This document shows, in pieces, positions 26,908 to 34,737 of a stretch of 60,887 nucleotides of DNA (the first letter of the stretch is position 1; each line of letters starts with the position of its first letter). A program made the position numbers and the translations under genes. This stretch comes from Gammaproteobacteria bacterium (GTDB lineage: Bacteria > Pseudomonadota > Gammaproteobacteria > Pseudomonadales > Pseudomonadaceae). The stretch spans positions 1 through 60,887 of the forward strand of contig JAMCWB010000047.1 of NCBI GenBank assembly GCA_023475025.1, given 5' to 3'. The notes under the pieces are model-generated. The model did not search any database and had not been told where the DNA came from. It worked only from the letters and a program-made list of their open reading frames with translations.

Positions 26908-28419
26908 TTACAGGTCCAGGGTCATCTGCTGGCTGGATACGGGTGTTTTGCGCCGCTGAGGCGGCCGTTTACGGCTGGCGTGCCGCTGCCGGATGCCTTC
27001 CTGCCACGCAGCTTTCTGCTCGCCGGGTTGGCTGTGCAGATGCAGCTTGATCAGCCGGCGCGCCTCACGGGCGGCGGCTTCATGGTCCACAATGGGGACC
27101 GGATAGTCCTCGCCAAGGCGTACCGCCCATTGTTGCTGCAAGCTGGCGGGCATCTGCCAGGGTTGATGGATCCAGCTGGCCGGTACACGCGCCAGTTCCG
27201 GTACCCAGTGGCGGATATAGTCACCTTCCGGGTCCTGGTCCAGTGACTGTTTTACCGGGTTGTAGATGCGCAGGGCGTTGATGCCGGTAGTGCCTGACTG
27301 CATCTGAGCCTGACAGTAATGAATGCCCGGTTCATAGTCGGTGAATTGGCGGGCCAGGTGCAGGGCACTGTCGCGCCAGGGTAGCCAGAGCAGATAACTG
27401 GCAAAGCTCATCAGGCAGGCACGCATGCGAAAGTTCAGCCAGCCGTCATGGTGCAATTGGCGCATGCAGGCATCAATCATTGGGTAGCCGGTGCGCCCCT
27501 CGGCCCAGGCAGCCAGACGCTGTGGCTGGCGTTCAGTGCGCAGGCCGCGCATGGCTGGATAGAGATCGACAAACTCGATATCCGGCTGGTCTTCCAGCTT
27601 CTGGATAAAATGGCAATGCCAGTACAGGCGTGACTTGAATGCCTGCAAACTGGCGCGCCATTGTGCGTCGGCCTGCTGCGCCAGTGCTCTGTCCGTGGCC
27701 TGCACCACCTCACGCAGGCTGATGCAGCCATAGGCGATATAGGTGCTCAAGCGAGCACAGTAGCGGCTGGCCGCGTCAGGTGCCGAGAGACTGGCGCGGT
27801 AGCGGCGGCTGCGCTGCCCGAGGAAGCTGCGTAGCAAGCGCAGGCCGTGATAACGCCCGCCAGGCTGGCGACCGTGGCAGGGCCTTTGCTCGGCGCCCAG
27901 CGCGCGTTCCAGCGTGGGCAGTTGCGTGGGTATAACCGGCGTTAGCTGGGCTGGTGCCTGCTGTTGTGGCTGCGCCATAAACTGATCCCAGGTGCTGGCC
28001 CAGTGGTTGCGGTCGGCCAGGGGACGGCAGACACCGAACTGCTGATATTGGTGCCATTCGATGCCTTCGGCCTTGAGCCAATGGGCGACCTGGCGGTCGC
28101 GTTGATAGGTCCAGCCATTGCCGGTTTCTTCATGGCTGTGCACGGCACTCAGGCCAAAGCGCTGGTGCAAGTCCTTGAGTACGCTGAGGATATCGCCCTC
28201 ACAGACCAGCAAACCCTGGCCGCGTTGACGCAGGTCCTGGTCCAGCTCGCGCAGGCTTTCGGCAATAAACTGCCAATGCCGTAAGGCGCTGTCGGGTTGG
28301 TGCCAGAGTTCAGGTTCGATTACATAAACGGGCAGCACCGGGCCACGTGCAGCAGCTTCGGTCAGTGCCTGATGGTCTGCGCTGCGCAGGTCACGCTTGA
28401 ACCAGACCAGTTCGATCAT
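26908..28419 (-). CDS. deoxyribodipyrimidine photolyase / cryptochrome family protein
   Basis: 503 residues with an N-terminal Rossmann-like photolyase domain (ELVWFKRDLRSADHQAL) and a C-terminal FAD domain (YIAYGCISLREV, LYWHCHFIQKLE, GRTGYPMIDACMRQL, DGWLNFRMRACLMSFASYLL, NALRIYNPVKQSLDQDPEGDYIRHWVPEL). It differs from classical E. coli PhrB and resembles the FAD-binding group often found beside CRY-DASH. Repair activity on cyclobutane dimers is likely but unproven. The C-terminus is very basic. It overlaps the CRY-DASH gene by four bases (ATGA), so they are coexpressed. Confidence 0.9.
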   Translation of the reverse strand: MIELVWFKRDLRSADHQALTEAAARGPVLPVYVIEPELWHQPDSALRHWQFIAESLRELDQDLRQRGQGLLVCEGDILSVLKDLHQRFGLSAVHSHEETGNGWTYQRDRQVAHWLKAEGIEWHQYQQFGVCRPLADRNHWASTWDQFMAQPQQQAPAQLTPVIPTQLPTLERALGAEQRPCHGRQPGGRYHGLRLLRSFLGQRSRRYRASLSAPDAASRYCARLSTYIAYGCISLREVVQATDRALAQQADAQWRASLQAFKSRLYWHCHFIQKLEDQPDIEFVDLYPAMRGLRTERQPQRLAAWAEGRTGYPMIDACMRQLHHDGWLNFRMRACLMSFASYLLWLPWRDSALHLARQFTDYEPGIHYCQAQMQSGTTGINALRIYNPVKQSLDQDPEGDYIRHWVPELARVPASWIHQPWQMPASLQQQWAVRLGEDYPVPIVDHEAAAREARRLIKLHLHSQPGEQKAAWQEGIRQRHASRKRPPQRRKTPVSSQQMTLDL

Positions 28420-29711
28420 CGGTCAGACAGCCAGGTGCGTACGTAAGCACCATCCGGGTCATGCCGCTTGGCTTGCTCGCGCACATTGAAGGCGCGGCCG
28501 CCGCGCGGGTCATGGCCGACGCCGGCAATATAGGCCCAGTTGCCCCAGTTACTGCCGACCTCGTAATCAATCAATTGCTGCTCGAACCAGGCTGCGCCCA
28601 GGCGCCAGTCCTGCTGCAGATCATGCACCAGATAGCTGACGGCGATCTGCCGGCCGCGGTTGGAGAGAAATCCGCTGCGGTTCAGCTCCTGCAGGCAGGC
28701 ATCGACAAAGTCATTGCCGGTCTGGCCGCGGCGCCACTGCTCGAAGCGCTCATCCCGGTTGGCGACAGGTGCACGATCGGACAGGCCGCGCAAATGGAAC
28801 CAAGCGCCGCCATGCTGCTGCAGGGCGAGGCGGAAAAATTCGCGCCAGAGCAGCTCAAAGCCCAGCCAGTAGGTGGAGTCATTGGCGCCATAGCTGTCCT
28901 CATGCCGGCGCAGTTCACGCCAGACATGGCGTACCGACAAGCTGCCATTGGCCAGCCAGGGTGACAGCTTGCTGGAAAAGTCGCGTCCCAGCAGACCATT
29001 ACGGGTTGCCTTGTAGTGGCGCACGGATTGATCTCGCCACAGATACTGGATCAGCCAGTCAAGCCCTGCCGCTTCGCCAGCGCCGGATGGCAATGCACAG
29101 CGCGGTTCAGCATCGGGTACCTGCAGGCCGAACTGCGCCAGTGTTGGCCAGGCTTCACGCAGGCCCATGGCATCCCGTGGCCAGGGGCCCATGCGTTGGC
29201 GGGCGCGAACCTCATGCAGTTCGGGTAGCTGACGTTCGATCTGGTTGCGAAAGCAGGTAAACACTTGGGGCAGTTTATCCAGCCCGAAGGGCAGATCATC
29301 CAGCGCAAACAGCCGGTTATCCTGCACCTGTTGCAGCTGGCAGCTATCCGGCAGCTGGGCGGCTATCTGCTGTAACCGTGCCAGTTCCTCCGGCGCATAC
29401 TCGCTGTGGGTCCGCAGCAGACGTATATCCAGTTTGCGGCATAACTCGGGCAGGGCTTGTTCGGCCGCGTGCGGTAATAACAGCAAGCCGGGGCTGCCCA
29501 GGGTACGTAAGCCTTCATCAAGGGCGCGCAAGGCGGTGAGCAGGTGTTGGGCGCGGTGCGCGCCGCAGCGACGAATCCCCTGTGCATCGGCAACAAACTC
29601 TGCCGGGTCGAGACAGTAAACTGGCAGGCAGGGCTGGGTCAGGTCCAGCCTTTCGAGCAACGGGTTGTCATGCAGGCGCAGGTCCTGTTTGAACCAAAGC
29701 AGGGTAGTCAT
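28416..29711 (-). CDS. cryptochrome DASH
   Basis: 431 residues of the CRY-DASH family. N-terminal photolyase domain TLLWFKQDLRLHDNPLLERL; C-terminal FAD domain with LSPWLANGSLSVRHVW, YWLGFELLWREFF, GFLSNRGRQIAVSYLVHDL, SNWGNWAYIAGVGHDPRGGRAFN and the tail QAKRHDPDGAYVRTWL. CRY-DASH proteins repair dimers in single-stranded DNA and may act as light sensors. It is the first gene of a two-gene operon inserted, relative to PAO1, between dgcH and ampDh2. The promoter region holds an inverted repeat (29744-29770). Confidence 0.95.
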   Translation of the reverse strand: MTTLLWFKQDLRLHDNPLLERLDLTQPCLPVYCLDPAEFVADAQGIRRCGAHRAQHLLTALRALDEGLRTLGSPGLLLLPHAAEQALPELCRKLDIRLLRTHSEYAPEELARLQQIAAQLPDSCQLQQVQDNRLFALDDLPFGLDKLPQVFTCFRNQIERQLPELHEVRARQRMGPWPRDAMGLREAWPTLAQFGLQVPDAEPRCALPSGAGEAAGLDWLIQYLWRDQSVRHYKATRNGLLGRDFSSKLSPWLANGSLSVRHVWRELRRHEDSYGANDSTYWLGFELLWREFFRLALQQHGGAWFHLRGLSDRAPVANRDERFEQWRRGQTGNDFVDACLQELNRSGFLSNRGRQIAVSYLVHDLQQDWRLGAAWFEQQLIDYEVGSNWGNWAYIAGVGHDPRGGRAFNVREQAKRHDPDGAYVRTWLSDR

Positions 29712-29743
29712 GGGTGTTTCCGCAGATTAATGTTTCAATAAAG

Positions 29744-29770
29744 CTATACATTGATGTCTTTATTGTACAG
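29744..29770. promoter_or_regulatory. CTATACA-N13-TGTACAG inverted repeat upstream of cryDASH-photolyase operon
   Basis: Seven-base arms with one mismatch and a 13-bp spacer, 33-59 bases before the CRY-DASH start codon. A second overlapping repeat, TTGTAC-N7-GTATAA, runs 29763-29781. The same arm sequence and spacing recur at 52125-52151. T-TACA half-sites are known for light-sensing MerR-type regulators (LitR/CarH), but those operators are usually direct repeats, so the assignment is open. Confidence 0.45.
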
Positions 29771-29823
29771 TATCAGTATAAATCAAATAATTGCCTGATT
29801 TCTCCACTGCCTGCGAGGTGCCC

Positions 29824-29979
29824 ATGTCTTCAACACCGAATAAAACCAGCGAGCATGCCGACCGACTCCCCTGTCGAGGCTGCACCCCGGATTGCCCCAA
29901 TCGCGCAACCTGCAATGGCACGCCCTGGCGCTCGGACTATCAGAGCCCGCTGGCGCAAGGAAAGTCGCCTCGCCACTGA
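29824..29979 (+). CDS. small Cys-rich protein (51 aa)
   Basis: A short frame with four cysteines in the pattern CRGCTPDCPNRATC (Cys17, 20, 24, 30), then WRSDYQ and a basic end. The spacing could bind one zinc or an Fe-S cluster. It starts at an ATG with GAGG six bases upstream and is followed 27 bases later by an intrinsic terminator, so it looks like a separate transcription unit divergent from CRY-DASH. Family not recognised; translation is unproven. Confidence 0.5.
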   Translation: MSSTPNKTSEHADRLPCRGCTPDCPNRATCNGTPWRSDYQSPLAQGKSPRH

Positions 29980-30006
29980 CCCCGCAAGCCCCTGAAAAAT
30001 TATCTG

Positions 30007-30028
30007 CGTTGCTGCTGCAACGTTTTTT
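30007..30028 (+). terminator. intrinsic terminator after the small Cys-rich gene
   Basis: CGTTGC and GCAACG enclose TGCT, followed by six T. A separate ten-base inverted repeat (CGCAGCAAGA 30054-30063 and TCTTGCTGCG 30087-30096) lies between it and ampDh2. Confidence 0.7.
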
Positions 30029-30105
30029 GGCGGCTTCCTGGCTTGAACAAGTGCGCAGCAAGACCGAAGATAACGGCCATCTGTCTTCTTGCTGCGGAAA
30101 TCTTC

Positions 30106-30924
30106 ATGCGCCTCTGCCTGTCCACTGCACTTCTGGTTTTACTGCTCGCCGGCTGCAGTAGCGGCCCGGTCATCGATACCCGCTATACCGCGGTCAGTCA
30201 GGACAGTCGGGTGCAGTACGTGATTCTGCATTACACCTCGTCCGGCCTGGAGCGCTCGCTTAATCATCTCGCCCACGGCGGCGTCAGCAGTCACTACCTG
30301 ATTGATCGCCAGCCGCCCACGATTTATCGCCTGGTTGATGAGGATCGCCGTGCCTGGCACGCAGGTGACAGTAGCTGGAACGGGCGTACCTGGTTGAATG
30401 CCAGCTCTATCGGGATCGAACTGGTGCATTACGGCTATCACGACACCGCCGAGGGCCGTATCTGGCCGGCATACGAGCCAGCGCAGATTGATGCGCTGAT
30501 CAGCCTGTTGCGCGATATCCTGCAACGCCATGGCTTGGGTCCTGAGCGGGTGCTCGGGCATAGCGATGTATCCCCACAGCGCAAGGTTGATCCCGGTCCG
30601 GTGTTTCCCTGGCAGCAACTGGCCGATGCCGGCGTGGCGATCTGGCCGGATGCGGCTGAGGTTGAGCGCTGGTCGGCACACTTGAATCAGTGCTTGCCAC
30701 CCATTGACTGGTTCCAGCAGGCATTGGCTGAGGTGGGTTATACCCAGCCGGTCAGTGGTGATCTGGACCGCGCCACGCGCAATGTATTGGCCGCTTTCCA
30801 GATGCGCTTTCGTCCCGCCGTACATGACGGTGAGCCAGATACCCAAACCGCTGCCTTGCTGGCAGCCTTAAGCCCAAAAGCCGCCGAGCAACTGGCCAGT
30901 GAACAGGTGGCGCTGACATGCTGA
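30106..30924 (+). CDS. ampDh2: N-acetylmuramoyl-L-alanine amidase, lipoprotein (AmpDh2-like)
   Basis: 272 residues. A lipoprotein signal ends at LLAGC (Cys17), so the protein is lipid-anchored, probably in the outer membrane facing the periplasm. The amidase_2 zinc ligands appear in VILHYTSSG, and HSDVSPQRKVDPGP carries His, Lys and Asp of the active site. A C-terminal peptidoglycan-binding helix bundle (VSGDLDRATRNVLAAFQMRF) follows. AmpD-type enzymes cut the sugar-peptide link of (anhydro)muropeptides and affect beta-lactamase induction. ATG 30106 is chosen over an upstream in-frame start because it begins the signal peptide. It overlaps the next gene by seven bases. Confidence 0.93.
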   Translation: MRLCLSTALLVLLLAGCSSGPVIDTRYTAVSQDSRVQYVILHYTSSGLERSLNHLAHGGVSSHYLIDRQPPTIYRLVDEDRRAWHAGDSSWNGRTWLNASSIGIELVHYGYHDTAEGRIWPAYEPAQIDALISLLRDILQRHGLGPERVLGHSDVSPQRKVDPGPVFPWQQLADAGVAIWPDAAEVERWSAHLNQCLPPIDWFQQALAEVGYTQPVSGDLDRATRNVLAAFQMRFRPAVHDGEPDTQTAALLAALSPKAAEQLASEQVALTC

Positions 30925-32147
30925 ATGGCATCTGGTTGAGTTTCTTCCTGGCTGCTTTCGCCGCGGCGCTATGGCAATGGCTGGGGCTGGGCGATGCCGA
31001 GGTGTTCAGTCGGCTGGTCGCCGCGCTGTTCGATATGGCGCGCCTGAGCGTGGAGATCGTGCTGGTACTGGTCGGCACCATGACATTGTGGCTGGGTTTT
31101 CTGGCGATTGCCGAGAAGGCGGGTATGGTGCGGGTGTTGGCGCGCTTGCTGGATCCGCTGTTTCGTCGCCTGATGCCGGAGGTGCCCAGCGGTCATCCGG
31201 CGCAGGGTCATATCACCATGAACTTTGCTGCCAATGTGCTTGGATTGGACAATGCGGCGACGCCGATTGGCATCAAGGCGATGCAGTCTTTGCAGCAATT
31301 GAACCCGAGCAAGGACACGGCGAGCAATGCGCAGATCCTGTTTCTGGTACTCAATACCTCGTCGCTGACGCTGCTGCCGGTGACGATTTTCATGTATCGC
31401 GCGCAGCAGGGTGCGGCGGACCCGACGGCGGTGTTCCTGCCGATTCTGTTGGCAACCACGGCTTCCAGTCTGGTTGGCTTGTTTACGGTGGCGTTGATCC
31501 AGCGCCTCAAGCTGTGGGATCCGGTGGTGCTCTTGTACCTGCTCAGTGTGGCGGTCGGGCTTGGGTTGCTGCTGACTACGCTGGCGGGGATGTCGGCACA
31601 GGCGTTGGCGGCAACCTCGACCCTGGTGGGTAACCTGACGCTGTTCGGTATCATCATTGCCTTTTTGTCAGTGGCGGCGCTGCGCAAGGTGAATGTGTAC
31701 GACACCTTTATCGAGGGGGCCAAGGAGGGATTCAGTTTTACGGTGTCGCTGTTGCCCTATCTGATTGCGATGCTGGTGGCGGTGGGTGTGCTGCGTGCCA
31801 GTGGGGTACTGGATGCGGGGTTGGAAGGTTTCCGTTGGCTGGCTACCTGGGCTGGCTGGGATACCCGTTTTGTCGAGGCGTTGCCGACGGCCTTTATCAA
31901 GCCGCTGTCGGGGAGTGGGGCGCGGGCGATGATGATCGAGACCATGGATAATTTTGGTGTCGATAGTTTTCCGGCTTTGTTGGCGGCGACCATGCAGGGC
32001 AGTACGGAAACGACCTTTTATGTGCTGGCGGTGTATTTTGGTGCGGTGGGTATTCGTAAGGTGCGGCACGGGCTGGGCTGTGCGCTGGCGGCTGACTTTG
32101 CCGGCATAGTGACGGCGATTCTGGTGTGTTATTGGTTTTTTGGGTGA
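30918..32147 (+). CDS. SpmA-SpmB-like fused membrane protein (nucleoside-recognition/Gate domains)
   Basis: 409 residues, mostly hydrophobic, with two related halves. The first carries MNFAANVLGLDNAATPIGIKAM (SpmA signature) and the second carries PLSGSGARAMMIETM and GSTETTFYVLAVYFGAVGIRKVRH (SpmB signature). In spore formers SpmA and SpmB are separate proteins; single-chain fusions occur in many Gram-negatives. Function is unknown and may be transport. It is translationally linked to ampDh2. The codons near the 3' end are locally less GC-rich. Confidence 0.9.
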   Translation: MLNGIWLSFFLAAFAAALWQWLGLGDAEVFSRLVAALFDMARLSVEIVLVLVGTMTLWLGFLAIAEKAGMVRVLARLLDPLFRRLMPEVPSGHPAQGHITMNFAANVLGLDNAATPIGIKAMQSLQQLNPSKDTASNAQILFLVLNTSSLTLLPVTIFMYRAQQGAADPTAVFLPILLATTASSLVGLFTVALIQRLKLWDPVVLLYLLSVAVGLGLLLTTLAGMSAQALAATSTLVGNLTLFGIIIAFLSVAALRKVNVYDTFIEGAKEGFSFTVSLLPYLIAMLVAVGVLRASGVLDAGLEGFRWLATWAGWDTRFVEALPTAFIKPLSGSGARAMMIETMDNFGVDSFPALLAATMQGSTETTFYVLAVYFGAVGIRKVRHGLGCALAADFAGIVTAILVCYWFFG

Positions 32148-32176
32148 GCGCTAAAGTTTCACTAAGGTCTGCGTGG

Positions 32177-32395
32177 GAAACACTGATTAAGCAGGCCTTA
32201 TGCGCCAGCTCAATTGTCGCTGACCTGTTCCGGACACGCCGTAAACCCTTCCCTGGGGGCTCGTAGATGCCCGCGGAAAATTGCTCCTGCATTTTCCGCG
32301 CTTCCGCCATCCCTGGCGGTCGCCTGGCATCTAACGGTCCGGAACAGGTCAGCGACAACCGAGCCATCTTACTCTTGAGTGTTAATCAGTGTTTC
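32177..32395. repeat. nested palindromic repeat element, copy 1
   Basis: The 301-bp gap 32148-32448 holds no gene but is filled by this element. Inner 22-bp arms at 32214-32235 and 32337-32358 are exact complements (TTGTCGCTGACC...), and with two mismatches extend to 32208 and 32364. Outer 14-bp arms (GAAACACTGATTAA 32177-32190; its complement 32382-32395) enclose them. Inside are three smaller hairpins: GTAGATGCC/GGCATCTAAC, GCGGAAAAT/ATTTTCCGC and CCGCCA/TGGCGG. A second copy is at 44988-45170. Confidence 0.85.
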
Positions 32396-32448
32396 TACTG
32401 CTTTTGAGCTAGCAACACCGCTCTAATGTTCAGCGCATCCTTCCAGTC

Positions 32449-33039
32449 TTAATTTCGATTGATTTCTCTGCCTTCCAAATCAAACACCTGCTTCTGCCCG
32501 ACTTTTTGCGCCCTTTGCTTGCTGGTCTGAACGGTTAACAGCCCTCCGCAGTTCGGGTGGGTGAAGCTGAGCACTTCGGGGTGATTGGGCTTGGTCGGCA
32601 GGGGTAGTGGCTGGTAGTCGGTGCCGCCGCAGGCCAGGCAGCGGGCCGGGCTGGCGCGTTCGGCGAGGGCGGCGCGCAGGGTGCGGTAGGCGTCCAGTTG
32701 CTGTTCCTGTTGGCTGATCTGGCTTTCCAGCTGGGTGAGGCCGTTGACGGGTTTGGCGTAGAACTGCCACCAGGGTCGCTTTTGCGGTACTTCTTTCAGC
32801 AGGTTGGCCATATCCAGGCGCAGGCAGAGCAGGGTTTTCAGCAGTGCGGCTTCGCCTTCGGCATTGGGCAGGCGTTCAGTCGGGCAGATGTTGCGGCAGT
32901 CCGTGCACCAGCCCGGGCCGGTCAGCATGGGGAGTTGCTGGCCGTCCAGCAGTTGGTAGGCGAACTGGTCAGCGGTGCTGGTGTAGTTGCGTTGCAGGTC
33001 GCAGTCGACGCAAGCAAAAACGTAATGTGCTGAGGCCAT
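32449..33039 (-). CDS. hypothetical Cys-rich protein, possible zinc ribbons
   Basis: 196 residues, not recognised as a known family. Three regions carry Cys pairs: CVDCD near the N-terminus, CTDCRNIC around residue 47, and CLACGG with HPNCGG near 135-165. This suggests two or three zinc sites, with a central helical, Gln-rich stretch. Start 33039 has GGAAAA upstream; a TTG at 33057 would extend it. It is flanked on both sides by palindromic repeats and has no operon partner. It could be a nucleic-acid or chaperone-type zinc protein, but nothing decides this. Confidence 0.65.
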   Translation of the reverse strand: MASAHYVFACVDCDLQRNYTSTADQFAYQLLDGQQLPMLTGPGWCTDCRNICPTERLPNAEGEAALLKTLLCLRLDMANLLKEVPQKRPWWQFYAKPVNGLTQLESQISQQEQQLDAYRTLRAALAERASPARCLACGGTDYQPLPLPTKPNHPEVLSFTHPNCGGLLTVQTSKQRAQKVGQKQVFDLEGREINRN

Positions 33040-33200
33040 GGGTTTTCCGTCGGTCAAATCTGTTCACAGGGTCGCGAATGCACGGGGCAAGTGCAAGCCT
33101 GTGTTGCAATTGGCCATAGGGGCTCTGGAGTCTGTTAGGCTTTACTCGGATATTGCGTATAACTGATTGACTGCTCGAAGTTGGTAAGCGGTGTTGTCGG

Positions 33201-33282
33201 CCGCCTGCTGCAGACCGTCGATGCACAGGGATGTGCATCGACGAGCCCCAGGGATGGCTCGTAGCGTGTCTGCAGCAGGTGG
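33201..33282. repeat. palindromic repeat of a second type
   Basis: The 315-bp gap 33040-33354 holds no gene I can support. Outer arms CCGCCTGCTGCAGAC (33201-33215) and GTCTGCAGCAGGTGG (33268-33282) pair with one G-T mismatch. Inside are two perfect hairpins: CGTCGATGCACA/TGTGCATCGACG (33216-33243) and CGAGCC/GGCTCG (33242-33261). The CCCAGGGATGGCTCGTAG stretch resembles part of the first repeat type (CCCTGGGGGCTCGTAG). Only this copy is in the window. Confidence 0.7.
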
Positions 33283-33354
33283 TCGGCAAGGTCGCCAAAC
33301 GCATAACTGACCTTGTTTTTCATCATAAAACTAGCCCTCTGCCTGGAAGCTGAT

Positions 33355-34692
33355 ATGCCTGCGCCGCGTTTCGACCAGTTACACAATCAGATCGGCCCTT
33401 TCTTTCTGCCGCTGGGTGGGGCGGGGATGTTCGGGGCGAATTTCTATCTGTTTGGTTCTGCCGGGCAGTGGATTGCGGTGGATTGCGGTTTTGCTTTGCA
33501 GTCGCATCCCAGTGGGCGCAATCAGGTGGCGATTCCCAGCCTGGCGGCGCTCGAGCGTTACGATATCAAGCTGTCGGCGCTGCTGATTACCCATGGGCAT
33601 GAAGATCATATCGGTGCGGTGGCGCATCTATGGAAGGCGCTGGACTGCCCTCTTTATGCCAGCCCATTTTCTGCGCGGCTGATTCGCAACAAGCTGGATG
33701 CGCTGCAGGAATGGCCGCGGCTGCATGAGATCAAGCCGCTGGAGCCGATTGGTATCGGCAATTTTCAGGCAGAGTGGATTCCGGTCACCCATTCGATCCC
33801 CGAGTCTCATGCCATCATGCTGGAGGTGGCTGGCAAGCGGCTGTATCACAGTGGTGACTGGAAGCTGGACCCGCAGCCACTGGTGGGCGGGCTGACGGCT
33901 GAGGCGCGCTTGCGGCAACTGGGCCGGGCCGGGGTGGATGTGATTATTGGTGATTCGACCAATGCACCGGTGGCCGGTGCCAGCCGTTCCGAGGCTGTGG
34001 TGCGTGAGGGTCTGCTGGATGCGGTGCGTGAATGCAAGCAGCGGGTGGTGGTGACCTGCTTTGCCAGCAACCTGGCGCGTCTGCATGCGCTGGCCGAGAT
34101 TGGCCGCGATACCGATCGTTATGCCGCCTTGCTCGGGCGCAGCCTGCTGCGTATGCAAGGGGTGGCGCGGCAATCGGATTATCTGAGCGCCACTGACAGT
34201 TTTATTGGCCCCTGGGAATTGGGTTTTCTGCCGCGCAGTCAGCAGCTGTGGATTTGTACCGGCAGTCAGGGTGAGCCTGCCGCAGCCCTGGGGCGGGTGG
34301 CCAGCGGGCGGCATCCGCAGCTGGTGCTGGAGCGTGGGGATACGGTGATCTTTTCCTCGCGGCTGATTCCGGGTAACGAAGAGAGTCTGGCGCGTATCCG
34401 TGCCGACCTGAGCGCCAAGGGTATCGAGATCATTGATGATGATATGGCGCCGGTGCATGCCTCCGGACATCCGCCGCAGGAGGACCTGCGTCAATTGTAC
34501 GGCTGGCTGAACGCACGCTATCTGTTGCCGGTGCATGGCGAGGATTATCACCAGCAGGCGCATATGGCTTTTGGTCGCACCCTGGGATTGCAGGGATTGG
34601 TGCCGGGCAATGGGGACCTGATTGATCTGTCGGCTCAGCCGGCGCGGGTGGCGGAGTTGCCCTGGGGTCTGGTCGAGTTGCCGCCAACCTGA
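33355..34692 (+). CDS. RNase J-like metallo-beta-lactamase-fold nuclease
   Basis: 445 residues. The metal motif is THGHEDHIG, followed by HSGDWKLD and GDSTNA in the positions where RNase J has its MBL and beta-CASP motifs. A GSQGEP segment and the C-terminal LLPVHGED motif complete the RNase J/RMMBL pattern. RNase J enzymes process or degrade RNA as endo- or 5' exonucleases. Many gammaproteobacteria rely on RNase E, so this may be a secondary enzyme with its own substrates. Start 33355 has GGAAG upstream; the frame continues to 33313 but without a ribosome site. It ends just before a hairpin shared with convergent argH. Confidence 0.88.
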   Translation: MPAPRFDQLHNQIGPFFLPLGGAGMFGANFYLFGSAGQWIAVDCGFALQSHPSGRNQVAIPSLAALERYDIKLSALLITHGHEDHIGAVAHLWKALDCPLYASPFSARLIRNKLDALQEWPRLHEIKPLEPIGIGNFQAEWIPVTHSIPESHAIMLEVAGKRLYHSGDWKLDPQPLVGGLTAEARLRQLGRAGVDVIIGDSTNAPVAGASRSEAVVREGLLDAVRECKQRVVVTCFASNLARLHALAEIGRDTDRYAALLGRSLLRMQGVARQSDYLSATDSFIGPWELGFLPRSQQLWICTGSQGEPAAALGRVASGRHPQLVLERGDTVIFSSRLIPGNEESLARIRADLSAKGIEIIDDDMAPVHASGHPPQEDLRQLYGWLNARYLLPVHGEDYHQQAHMAFGRTLGLQGLVPGNGDLIDLSAQPARVAELPWGLVELPPT

Positions 34693-34710
34693 GTCCGGTC
34701 GGACTCAGGT
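34687..34710. terminator. hairpin between convergent RNase J-like gene and argH
   Basis: ACCTGAGTCC and GGACTCAGGT form a perfect ten-base stem with a GGTC loop. TCTGTCT follows, not a pure T-run. It includes the stop codon of the upstream gene and may serve both strands. Confidence 0.55.
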
Positions 34711-34737
34711 TCTGTCTCAGTCTCTACCCGTCTACCT

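Noticed and set aside
32177..32395. Insertion sequence
   Set aside because: Inverted repeats are present but there is no transposase gene and the element is too small; a non-autonomous palindromic repeat fits better.
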